This document shows positions 10,205 through 21,492 of a stretch of DNA of 64,000 nucleotides, one piece after another. The notes under the pieces are model-generated. The model was not told where the DNA came from, made no database searches, and saw only the letters and a program-made list of their open reading frames with translations. This DNA comes from Hofstenia miamia. Lineage: Eukaryota; Xenacoelomorpha; Acoela. The position numbers and the translations under genes are program-made. Each line of letters begins with the position of its first letter. Position 1 is the first letter of the stretch. The stretch lies in the NCBI GenBank assembly GCA_004352715.1, contig SCFE01000007.1:686220-750219 (forward strand). Direction: 5' to 3'.

Positions 10205-11110
10205 AATGTAGAATCATCACCCAGGCTGAGATGTGCATTTAAGATTATCTACTTAGTAATACGGCCACACAGTTTCTCCTTAGCGGGGTAATGTCTATCT
10301 TGTTGAACTCCTTTGTCTCTAATACACTTTGCACTCGAACTAAAGTATATTAGGTTCCACACAAGTACAACAATTAACCACTACTGCTTAGCTAGCTCCA
10401 CGAGACTCCAGTTCGCTGTGATCGAAGTGGGCAACTGCCTGAAGCAGTATCCACTCACTGAGAGTCCAACCGCTGCTCCGAGACTTCCATATTCTGGCGG
10501 TTCAGCTCATACTTACAAGGACAATATTTATTATGTGTGCCCTAACTGTTTGTGCTAATAAATGCCAGCCACATTTCAACTTACAGACTCACACTCAACA
10601 ATGTGTGGTGTTAAGATAATAACATAATACGCTAAGATGCAGGGACACCAGCTGCTGAATAAATAAAAGCTATGTAAAGAATAAGAGCAGCTTCCTACCC
10701 TGCATATAAGATAGTTAAAACTAGCAACAAAGCACCACACTACCTGCGACAAAATAAAAAGATAAAACTTTATACAAACTAACTATAAACTAAAGCAGCT
10801 TCCTAACCTACAGTTAAAATAAACAAAAGATAACAATAAGATACAAAATATATAAACAGTCATTATTGTTCTCGTTATCGGTCTCCTAAGGTGTACCAAA
10901 TTTAGATCTAAAATAAGATAAATATAGATATAATACACTTAGGTTTGGCTGACTAGCCTTATCGCGGATTTATTAGTACATGTAAAAACGAATGATTGCT
11001 AGCCAGCTAAGCATGTTAAAAAATCTCCCTATTCGTACACGTAACTTAGATGTGAGACAGGATCAACGGGGACCAATTCATTTCCCCTCACAACAGCCTT
11101 TTGATCACTA
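10205..11110. repeat. diverged copy 1 of an unidentified ~0.9-kb repeat
   Basis: This block is less AT-rich than its surroundings and shares spaced, ordered matches with 18530-19330: GTAGAATC followed by CCAGGCTGAGAT near the left end, ATTGTTCTCGTTATC in the middle, AATTTAGATCTAAAA, and a GACAGGATCAAC-like end. Size and composition would fit a retrotransposon LTR or a long MITE, but I see no clear terminal TG...CA or inverted repeat. The open frame at 10313-10558 is not a recognised protein. Confidence 0.4.
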
Positions 11111-14100
11111 CACACAGTAAATACTTAGCTGCGCATTATTAATAATTAAGCAAACCAAATAAAGATAAATTTACTTCTAAGGAGTTTATTCTCCATCAAC
11201 TAAATGTTTAACTTTGTACATATTTATAGAAATTACTGCAAACATATTTATTATATAAACAAGTACCTGTCGCTGCTTCATTTTCTGCAGTCCACGTAGA
11301 ATATTTCTGCGTGCTAATAATGGCTGCTTGCTAAAATTAACGTGGAGCTAATTACCCACTCGTGATTTGTCAAAAAATTAAAGCAGCAAATACTTGCTTT
11401 ACAATTTTTACAAATTACATGACGTGATGCTAATTCTATTAAAAATACAAAATAGTAAAAATAAGTTTATGTTTGAATAATATTTGAGCTTGCTTACTTT
11501 CCCTTTTCTTTGTGATTTTTAATCGATCATGCTACAATAATGGTTGAAATGCAGAGAATTTGGGGCTAATGCATCAAATCATTTCTGTGACCATCGCAGT
11601 TACAAGATATAAAAATCATTCTCAGTTTCTTCAGAAAATTTGAGTGCCATGATAAATTTATCATTTTCATTTTTAACAAAAATGTTTGAAGTCATGAAAA
11701 AAATTATGCCAAAACTGTAAATGTACATAATTTTGACTCAACGCGATGAATTTTTGATTAATTTGGTTCATTCTTGATTATTTAGCCAGTTTTTATCATT
11801 TTCAGTTTTATGTATTGAAATTATCTTTAAAAATGAAAAATCCAGTTTTTAATGACACTTTAAAACATTAATAGCGGATTTCTTTGATTCCGTGTTTTTG
11901 GAAAATTCCGGTTCTGGTTTTGAGTCCACAAAATAAGAAAGTGGACTCTATTTCTAGAAATGATTCCTTTCAAAGAAGAAAGGTTTCATCTACATTTCTG
12001 CATAATCTACATTAGGTCTATATTTTCTGATTATTGTACTATCAAATCATAAGTTTCAATATGTAGAAAAGAGATTATTATTGTTAAGGGACTCATCTTA
12101 TTAGAATGCAGTTTATAGACTTCAAATAAGTCAAAATTGGTGACTTAAAGTAATTTTTTACATCAAATCCTGATATATGGTGAAATGTTTTGTCGCCTCA
12201 TTTTTGTTAATTATGCTGCAAAGCATCAGGCTGTGATAATGGCAATCCTTGACATAATGTCTGTTAAAACAAAATTTTAAATATAAATATTGTTCACTTT
12301 TCCATATTTGTCTGAAGTAAATTAGGATCAAACATTTTCTCCTAAGAAGCTATAGCAATTGTTTTAAATAAATGTAAAAATATTCCATTTAGATCTTAAA
12401 ATACCGATTGTATAGTGACCTAGCCAGTGGAGCATAAATCAAGGAGCAATGAAGTAAATGATATGTAAACAACAGACTTGTGAAAATTTGCATTCTCAAT
12501 GCTCGGTTCTAGACTTGCTTTGATTACCATTACATATAGCATTTGTTCATACTTTTTACTAACATCATTATATGTAAAGGATAAAAATTCCTACAAATTT
12601 TACCCAAGATGCATAATTTACTTGTCAGTAGCATCAGTCACAACACTGGGAATTACGCTAAAAACTTAACTAATTCCAACCATCTAAGTTACTTAAGCTA
12701 GCATCGATCTTATTTAACATAGCAATAATAAAATAAGATAGTTTAAAGGAATTTGATTCTAATTTATATAACTAAGACAAGGCACTCTCAGGTATTCTAG
12801 TACTCATACAAAAGTGATTGCACAATAGGATACATATCAGAAAAAATGTACAGTAGAATCATGTTACTTGGATAAGTAAAATACCAATTTAGCTAAAAGT
12901 AAGCTCTTGTTTTAAGCAGAAAAAGTTAGTAGGTTAAAAATTACTAATTCAATATGAACAAATTGAGAGCTTTTCAATAACCAACTATTCAATACTTTTT
13001 CCTTGCTTGTTCTATTTTTCTCTTCAATTTATTCCTTTTAGTGTCAAATATTTCAATTCCTAATGTTACAACTATTTTTATCATTAAAGTATAACTGTGT
13101 TAGCTTGTTGATAATATAATATTGCTTTTATATTGTCAGTATGTCCCTGTTTGCATGCAAATACCATAAACAATGAAACATGGATTTGCTAAAATTTCAT
13201 AATGAAAATCAAATGTGAATGTCATATTATAACATCTAAAAATTCGCCTTAATCTGAGTTTTTGATATATTCGTAGGAAAATGAAGTGCAACCCATAACC
13301 ATTTTTTCAAAGTGGTACATTTACAATTTTTCGTAATTTAGGGGAACTAATATTTTTTTTTACTTTTTGCATCAATTGAGTTGAAACCTTTTATTTTGAA
13401 TGAAAGAGGGTATGATTTTAGGTAAGAACTTTTGTTGATCTAAGATTTATAGAAATTTGCAAATAACGGGTGGTATAAACTCAAGAATATGTTGAGATTT
13501 TAGAAATACTATCAAGTTTATTAAAGAATTGGTATCACCTTATATATGCAAAGGTTGGTATTTTTTCCACCCATCCAAATCTCAAACCTTCCAAATTTAC
13601 CTGAAATCTCCCAAATTTATTATTTAATGGACAGTTTTCTATTCGAAAATTCAATGCAAGTATATATTAAAAAAAATAATTTAAAAGATTTGAGATAAAT
13701 TTGTAAGGTTTAAAATTTGGTTGTGTGAAAAAAAGTACCAACCAAATGCAAATAACTTCAAACCAAGAAACATTTTATGCAAAAATAGAAAATATTCGTA
13801 TCGATTTCCGCAGATTTCTATTTAAATTGCACAATTAAAAGAAATTATATTATGCTAAAATTTATTGTGCTATCCTTTTTTAAAGACTTCTTAAATTTCT
13901 TTCGAAGAACCATAGAGAGTATTTTTGAGAGCAACTTGAATACTCAAGAAGTCACTATTTTCATTCTTAAGTATGAATTTCAGCGTTGCGGCTAATTGAT
14001 TTTTCATCTTGAACAACAAAAAATTTCCATGTCACATTCGCAAGGTCGTCAAATGAGCTTCTCTTAAGATTGCCGTTGTTTTCAATTGTTTTTCATGTTC

Positions 14101-16560
14101 CAAACAACTCCTCGATTCTTGCAACAGTTTAGAGTATTACATATATATATATATTCTAAAACTTTGTTGAGAACCGAATAAATTTTGCCTATTATGCATA
14201 TCAAAACTATATCTAATGGTTAACAAAATGATTTGTTTATTCATTATTTATATTTTAATTAAGTTATATTTGCTAATTTATACCATAGTTATATTCAATA
14301 TATTTGTTTACACTCCTGACAATAAAATTTGGTGTTTCGGCCTAATACTGTCATGGCAGAAATTTTTCTGACCATGTAAATTCACAAATCGAAAAATTAG
14401 AAATGACATATGTCTATTTTTTATTTCTTTTGTAATAGAAAATTTAAGAGAACAGTAACATAGTGCAGCACAGATAAAGGGTGTCAAATTGTATTTACTA
14501 TGGCTCAAGAAAAAAATGGCTACACTATAAACACATTTTTACACTAAACGAAAGACAAATAGAGCCTTATAAAATATATTTGAAAATATAATTATTTCAT
14601 CTTGTAACCTGGTGACAAAGTTCTTTGAGAAGTTTGCCATGCAAAGCGTGACAGGCAGATAAACCTCTTTAAACTGAATCAATTAAACGGACTAACTTCT
14701 TGAGTTATTTTGGTGTTGCGATTCAAGGATGTAACTATTTAATTCTTTCAGATTTTTGGGATTTTTTTCTCGAAAAAATCCTTGAATATCTACCAAACAT
14801 GCATTTAAATTGAAGTATAGTGTGAAAACTAATGATAGTCAAATTTTGAAAAATGGCCACTTTGTTTACTTGAGCTATAGTATTTTCAATCAACATTTTT
14901 GTAAGTGACCGGATATCTTTAACCATGCTGGTACAATTACGCATCTTCCGTTATTAAATTTAAAAATTTAATTCTAGAAAATAACTAAGCAAATTAATAT
15001 TCATTCTGAAATAGTTATGTATGTAGTTCTCGCAGTAAGGTAAATACAGACATATTTGTATTTATTGTTAGGGTGTGACACAGAGAGGGGAATGGGCCAG
15101 GGGTGCAAAAACGGGGGGCACGTGCCCTTCAAAAATTTGAATTGATTAGAGATTTTCATAAAAGTGACTGAGCTTCAACTATCCTTATTCAAAAATTTCG
15201 GCCCTAGACCCAATTACATCTCTGAGATTTTTTATATCACTAAATTCGATAACCTGAAAGACAAAATCGTTCAGAAAATTAATGTAATAAATATCCATGA
15301 AATGCACTGAGCTTGTGCAAACAAATTAGCTAGTAATTAAGGAAAATGGCCGTTTGTTTGAAAATTTTATGTGGCATTAGTAATTCACTTTTTTGTTCAA
15401 TGATGTTTAATTTCATTGCAGTTAAGCTTTTAGTATATTGATTATTTTAGAAGAAAATTGATGTGATTCATTTACCATCTATTTAAAAATGCATTAATAT
15501 TCTAGCCCATCTAAAATAAATCCTATACTGGCGAATTTTGTCCTGAACTGTGCAGTGTAGGGTTTGGAGAAAAATCGCTATTATAGCATATAATTAAGTT
15601 GTAGTAAAATAATGCGCCTCCTCGAAAATTTGAAACTAGTTACACCTTTGAAATGGGCCTCATATTAATGCCAATTCGGCTTATGTTTATGATGTTTGCT
15701 TAAAATTTGTTTTTCAATTTATGATTTGCTAGAACAATATTAAAAATTTTAAAAAAATCTGAAATTGAAAAAAAGAATTACATTTTAGAAGAGTACAAGA
15801 CTATAATGTAAAACTTCAGTTACATTTTTCAGCACATTGTTTATATATTCTATGGCATTCATTGTCATTGTTCTTAGATTGAATTGCATGAGCTGTTGAT
15901 TAAATGGTCAAATGAATTTTTACAAATTCACAAGCTTTCTCCGTTTGTTGTACATCGTAGAATATATCTGTGAAAACAATACAATTTTTACCCAAAGTAT
16001 TAACTCAAATTCTAATTGAAATAGGATTATATCTGCAAGTTTGACACGCTTGGGTAAATATGGATTGAAAGTTGCTATCAGAAACCGATGAAGGTTTTAT
16101 GAAAAAAATTTTCTCAATTTGTTTTCGATAAATATCAAAAATAAACAGTTCTCTACATGATAAGATGAACGTCGTTAGAATGTGCATAATATTCCATCTA
16201 GGCATGATTTGTTTCTTCTCCATGATAAAGCAATTATTGTCATTTTGAAATTACGTTTTACAGTTGGTATTTATTTATATATTATATCTGTGTCTGTGGT
16301 ATTACAAATTACTCTATACAACTGAATTAATAAAAAATAATTTTTCATAATGCACGTGCATCATCATTTGAATGTCAATAGCAAATAGTGTAATGCGTGT
16401 TAAATACCTTTATGTTTCCCATCCTCTAATTTTATATAAATGGAAATTCATACGTTAAGCTATATGTTAAACTTTCTGTTTTTTAATAAATAGTTTAATA
16501 ATATGCAAAATAGAGATGTAAATTGGAATACATAAATAGCAACTTTTTATATACCGTTTT
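11111..16560. other. long AT-rich non-coding stretch
   Basis: No gene or intact element was recognised. A G-rich patch (GGGGGGCACGTGCCC) at about 15077-15125 may be a worn transposon end. A short TA run lies near 14142-14153. Confidence 0.4.
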
Positions 16561-16564
16561 TTCA

Positions 16565-16890
16565 TCTCTAGTTTTGTCAATAATTTGCTATGGATCTCAA
16601 CTCTATGTGGGGCTCCCTACCTCTCTCAACCATAAACTCCAGAGAATAATTAATCGTGTTTTTAAAATCATAGCTGGTTGTAGATAATCCAAAATTGTTA
16701 TAAAATATAGAAGAATTCACTTGGCAATGAAGCTTTTATCTGAAATGATCTCAAAATCCCATCATCTCAATGATTAATTCCTGATCGCTTAGAAAAGTAC
16801 TTATCAAACTCCAGAAGAAATCAGTTTATACCTTTTTTGCTCATTAATAGCTAACAGTCATTAAAATCTATTTTTTTTATACATTTATTT
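16565..16890 (+). pseudogene. 3' fragment of an L2/CR1-like LINE
   Basis: Read in shifting plus-strand frames, this encodes the post-RT tail typical of non-LTR elements: CYGSQLYVGLPTSLN, KLQRIINRVFKIIAG, then SKSHHLND, LIPDRLEKY and SRRNQFIPFLLINS. The order (a YGS-x-W/Y-type start, KLQR-N-A/V-K-I-G, then a short arginine-rich end) is the usual C-terminus of L2/CR1-group LINEs. Stops and frameshifts make it a fossil. Confidence 0.6.
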
Positions 16891-17161
16891 TTAATTTTAA
16901 AATATTGCTGATAATATGTGAGTGCTAATTTATAATTTCATTTTAATTCTTGTAAAATATTTAGTATAATAAACATTAAAGTAATGATAATAAGAGTCAA
17001 AGCAAATTTATTGCTTAAATGTATATAAAAACTATAAACTAACACATGACAAAAAATATTTAAAAAACTAAATATGCAATATTAATTAAAGGGCAGTTTT
17101 AAAAGTAATTCGACCACGCATTGAGTTTATGATCTATGCCTAGTAATGTCTGCCAATTTAA

Positions 17162-17190
17162 GAATAATAATAATAATAATAATAATAATA
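17162..17190. repeat. (AAT)n microsatellite
   Basis: This is a run of AAT triplets directly abutting the tRNA-like sequence. Such simple tails often mark a retroelement 3' end, which would imply a minus-oriented element here. Confidence 0.9.
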
Positions 17191-17263
17191 GGGCCCTAGT
17201 GGGCAAGGGGTCGAACGCGAAACTGGGACCGCGAAGACCCGGGTTCGAGTCCTGTCCCGACCC
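17191..17263 (+). mobile_element. tRNA-like SINE head
   Basis: The segment carries a perfect pol III B-box, GGTTCGAGTCC at 17242-17252, and an A-box-like TAGTGGGCAAGG at 17197-17208 about 45 bp upstream, the spacing found in tRNA genes. The T-arm stem and acceptor stem pair poorly, so it is not a working tRNA gene; a tRNA-derived SINE-type promoter is the better reading. It lies 82 bp upstream of the open frame at 17345 and could drive pol III transcription through it. Confidence 0.55.
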
Positions 17264-17344
17264 TTTCCTAATATGAAAGTGAAGACAAAAGAAAAGTGAG
17301 GCGGACTCCACAATCGGGAGTGTAAACTCGAGAAGTGTTAGTGT

Positions 17345-17929
17345 ATGATCCACACAGACAAATGGCATAAATGGACAGATGAGCAGAACAGAACAGCACT
17401 GGAGTGCTACAGAAGAAGCAGACCAGATGAGAGGGGTTACAGGAAGAGAATATTGGAAGAATGGAGGAAGGCAGGAACGGGATTAGAAGTTACGGAGCAG
17501 AGGCTTGCAGGACATGTGCGAAAGTTGCAGTTGGATGAGAGTAAGGGAAAACAGAGAGTTGAACAGGCTAAGCAAAGGGAAGATGAAGTGATAAACGTTG
17601 TGACAGAAGAGGCGGAAGCAGCAGAACCAGTGGGCGCAGAAACTGAAGCAGCAATCAAGGAAAAGATGAAGGAAGACATAGGTGAGAGAACTAGGTTGCC
17701 AGTTCCAAGAAGAGTTAAGAAAAGCAAGCTAGCAGTAGAGATAGCAAAAGTCAATAAGGTGTTGGAGAGGATAGATGCTAGGAGTGTCACAGAAGTAAAT
17801 AGTTTAGTGTATGCAGGTGCATGTGAGGTACTGAAGAAGATAAGAGAGCCGGCTTTGGAGAAAAGAATTGAGAATAAATTGGCAAAGATTAGGCAGCAAA
17901 TAGGGAAGATCAGGACAAGTAGGCAGTAA
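17345..17929 (+). CDS. retrotransposon ORF with SANT/Myb-like N-terminus
   Basis: An intact 194-codon ORF with an ATG start, in GC-richer sequence than its surroundings. Residues 6-60 have the pattern KWTDEQNRTALECYRRS...RGYRKRILEEW...VTEQRLAGHVRKLQ, which resembles the SANT/Myb-like head found upstream of the reverse transcriptase in some animal non-LTR retrotransposons. Residues ~125-194 are basic and helical (VNSLVYAGACEVLKKI, IENKLAKIRQQIGKI), matching the 'NxLxYAxA...RR(M/L)ExKIKxLRKDLS' stretch that precedes the RT in those elements. No RT follows, so the piece is 3'-truncated or has been captured as a separate unit. The open frame suggests a fairly recent copy. I judge the opposite-strand reading frame, hydrophobic and serine-rich, to be a shadow. 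Confidence 0.6.
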   Translation: MIHTDKWHKWTDEQNRTALECYRRSRPDERGYRKRILEEWRKAGTGLEVTEQRLAGHVRKLQLDESKGKQRVEQAKQREDEVINVVTEEAEAAEPVGAETEAAIKEKMKEDIGERTRLPVPRRVKKSKLAVEIAKVNKVLERIDARSVTEVNSLVYAGACEVLKKIREPALEKRIENKLAKIRQQIGKIRTSRQ

Positions 17930-18529
17930 AGGACAGGTGCAGGGTAGGTAAGGGGAAGACTATAGAAGCTGCAAGAGAAGAGCTTACGCAGAGAAAAAAT
18001 ATTTTTTTTTGACGAAATCCAAATTCTTCGAATGAGTAAGATTATCACCACATTGTTAAAGAATATTTACCGTATATACTTGTGCAACATGCGACTTTCG
18101 AAGATCTTCTTTGAAGCCAATATTTTATGTTCTTCTTGCCTAGGCAACAATATTTAATAGACAATATATCCAATAAAGATAGTCCAAAGGTACATTATGT
18201 ATTTAAATGTACATTATTTTGTTAAAAGAGTCCTGTTCTACATACCTGATTTCAAAGATACTACACAATCTATTCACACAAGCAAGCTTTAATCGCAAAT
18301 TTTTATATTTCGTTCGAGATTGGGACTAGCATCAGCTGATTTGGGCTTGCTCACTCTTTATGGTAGGTGTTAAAATAATAGCTTTAGTATCAGCCTTTCT
18401 ATCTACCATTGCTAAAAAAACTTTTCTTATTGAAAGTAATAGTTATAAATTGAACTATTATTTATTAAAGTAAAGTCACATTCAGAAAAATTTATTACTA
18501 AACTAAAAACCATTGAAGTGATGCAATGT
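17930..18529. other. non-coding stretch
   Basis: The GC-richer retroelement sequence fades out near 17990 at an A/T run. The rest is AT-rich, with no recognised feature. Confidence 0.4.
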
Positions 18530-19330
18530 ATTGTAGAATCGGTACCAGGCTGAGATAGGGTTGAATTAGGGGATGCTTTATCATTTCCTGTTCCTTATTA
18601 TCCTTTTCGTATAGTGGGCGCGACTCCAACATAGATTGTCTCTGTTTTTCGATTTATCAATTTACTTACTGAGACAATTATCTGATTTCAATTCTATTGC
18701 AATCGGGTCAGTAATGGAAATATATTCAGATCGACTGCAGTTACCGATAGGGCAGAGGCCCGAAGCCGGAAAATGCAATGAAGGACGAATGAACCGTTCG
18801 CAGCGATCACCATGTACCAAGCATCTGGTTGTGACTCAGGAAGGAATCTCAGTGACGGTGGGATTCGCTCAGTGCGGCGTTCCCTAACATTGTTTACTTT
18901 AATACATCTGTACATTGATTGTTCTTGTTATCATTAGCAATAAAGGGAAGCTCGCCTTAGCTTGTTATGTTCCTTACATATAAATAACCCTACATATAAA
19001 CATACAGACACTTCTAAGTACATGCAAACAATCAATGTGGCCAGCAGAAAGTGGACGTAATACTGTATACAGTTAAGTAAATTAATTCAATTGCTAACAT
19101 GTAACATAGAAGGCCGCTCGTAGACATCTAGTATGTATAATAGTTCTTATAATTTCCTACAAATTTGGATCTAAAACAATTGGTTAACCTCGGGTTAGCT
19201 ATCCAGCTTTTTTGATGACATTTGTTATAATTGTGAATGAATCGATAGGAAAGGTAAAAACCCCTAATCGTAGACATAACCTAGGAACACACTTCAGACA
19301 GGATACCGACTGCACAATGTAAAGATGAAT
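18530..19330. repeat. diverged copy 2 of the unidentified ~0.9-kb repeat
   Basis: This shares the ordered landmarks listed for the copy at 10205-11110 (GTAGAATC, CCAGGCTGAGAT, ATTGTTCTTGTTATC, AATTTGGATCTAAAA, GACAGGATACC). It also contains AGTGGGCGCGACTCC at about 18614, which resembles the start of a retrovirus-like primer-binding region but has no matching tRNA that I can name. The two copies are in the same orientation, about 8.3 kb apart, with no pol-like coding sequence between them, so they are probably independent insertions. Confidence 0.4.
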
Positions 19331-21028
19331 GATGTAATGCTGGAGTGCAGCGTTACTAGAATTCCGATAATTGAATTTAAAGATCCTGAGTACTACTCAT
19401 GTGTTCCAACGTTTAGCTTTCTGTTTGCATTAATAATCAAACCTGATCAATACAAAAGAACTCGAAAGGAAAATTTATTCATCAACAAACTCAATCTCTC
19501 GCATCATTTTAATCCTAGAAATATACAAACAATCAACATGTACCTGTCTTCGTCAATTGTTAACATGTTCTTCGTCTGCTGATTTACGACAACGTCACTA
19601 ATCAATTGGCTTGGCGTTTCGTTATCATTAATTTCTCAAACGCTTTTGCCGACACACAGTATTACCGTACTGCGCTTTATTACTACTTGTACAAATTAAT
19701 GATTGACAAATGAGCATTAATCAAAAATAAATAAATCACAAACGGTTTTTTGGTTTTTAGTTCTTTTTTTCTTTCTATTTATTTTTCGTCATCGATTATG
19801 CCTCAGTATGTGTGTGTGTGTTTGCGTACACGTGACTGTCGTCGTGAAAGCTGTAAAAGAATACTGTATTGTGGAGTAAGTATAATTTTAACCCATTTTT
19901 GGGGTTTTTGGGGTCAAAGAACCCTATCTTAACACTATGTAGGAGTACGAAATGTGTCAAAATTGACTCAAATTTAAATGTTGTTTACTTGCGTATGCAT
20001 TCCTTAAAAACAACAGCAGGTATATATCGATAATCTATTTGAATTTCCATTAGTAATTTCATTCTTTTACATAATTTTTTAATTGAAATGCTGCATGTAA
20101 AATGAATCTCAAGGAGTAATGCAATTTCTAGTGTTAAGAAAGTCGAACTTCCAATCTAATAAGGGACTCGCATGAAACACGAAATATGATAAACTAATTT
20201 TTTCGTTCATGAAAATTATGGGGGTCGCATAATACGCGAGATTGTACGTTACTCTAGAATATGCAGTATAGAACATTTTGGGGAAGTTAAGTTCGGTATT
20301 ATAAAATTATAATAATTGATTGTTATATTGAAATTTCAATGCTAACAACTATATGTTTGTATTTCATGTTCCACACTGATGTTTGACGAGCATTGGTCTG
20401 TGCATATGCATATATTCTCTAAGGATATACTATATTTAATCATTTAATAGATTATTGAAACTTTGTTGCAACTGAAGATTTTAACTGGACTTCAGGGCAA
20501 TTATATTCTAAGGAAGTTTTATTGAATGAAATGATTATATTTAATGGTAAATTCTTACAAAAATTAGAAAGATCTTTGCAAAAACTACAATATCTTTGTA
20601 AATTTTGCAGCATAGTTATAAGAATTTGTAAAATATTAACAAATTTTTATCAAATTTTTCAATTTCATTGTTGCCAAAATATGCTTAGCCTCATTCCTAA
20701 TTTTTATTGTCATCAAAATGCTACACTAGCGTAACAAAAGATAGTAGATAAAAATATTTGCAAAGAATTTTCTGCGGAAAAGGTAAACTGAATTTTCACA
20801 TTAAATGCTCATCTGCAATGTAGTTACGACTGCACACGTATAAATGTAAGCAGAGATAGTGGGCAAGAATGTTGTTGAAATTGACCATGTCTACTTATAA
20901 TGAATAGTTTCTACAGATTTGGAATGCTGTGATTGGTCCAGTTGCACTATAGAATTAAATATCACAAACCAATAAGATTAATGTTATCAAAATAAATTCT
21001 ACATCTCAGTGTTGTTGTTTAGAAAGGG
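19331..21028. other. AT-rich non-coding stretch upstream of the GPCR gene
   Basis: No conserved coding segment was seen. The final few hundred bases should contain the GPCR promoter, but I recognise no clear TATA or other element. Confidence 0.4.
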
Positions 21029-21460
21029 ATGCAAAATTTTAATACATCATGTAACCTCGACCAAATAGGCTTCGCAAAAGATGTATCAACATTTTTCCTC
21101 TGGTTTACAATAGTTTTCTCTATTGTAGGTCTGGGTGCCAATCTTCTCAGTTATATAACCATTCATTTCATGAGCATTAATTCCTCCTCAGTCGTCTATA
21201 TTCAAGGCAAATACTTTTATTTTATGACAAAATAATGCAATTAAATTTCCAATTCAAAATTGAATTCCTAAATTTAGGAACGTTAATTTATTTTCTTTGT
21301 ATGGCCACCAATTAGTGGTGCTTAAACCTTTTCATTTGAAATGATAAATGAAAGTTATTCTGGTTTTCAAAAATGTGTCTTTTAAAAATTGGCGACTAAA
21401 TTCATAGAATCATTTTTCGTTTCTATTACAAATTATAATGGTTTCTTTATAACAAAAAAC

Positions 21461-21492
<32 letters not shown>

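Noticed and set aside
17191-17263. A functional tRNA gene
   Set aside because: The A- and B-boxes are good, but the acceptor and T stems do not pair properly and no anticodon arm can be drawn with confidence.
17437-18051. 204-codon minus-strand frame, longer than the plus-strand ORF
   Set aside because: It is a hydrophobic, serine-rich antisense reading of the charged retroelement ORF and has no recognisable domain.
10205-19330. One ~9-kb LTR retrotransposon with LTRs at 10.2 and 18.5 kb
   Set aside because: The interval has no gag, protease, RT or integrase, and contains unrelated LINE and SINE-like pieces.
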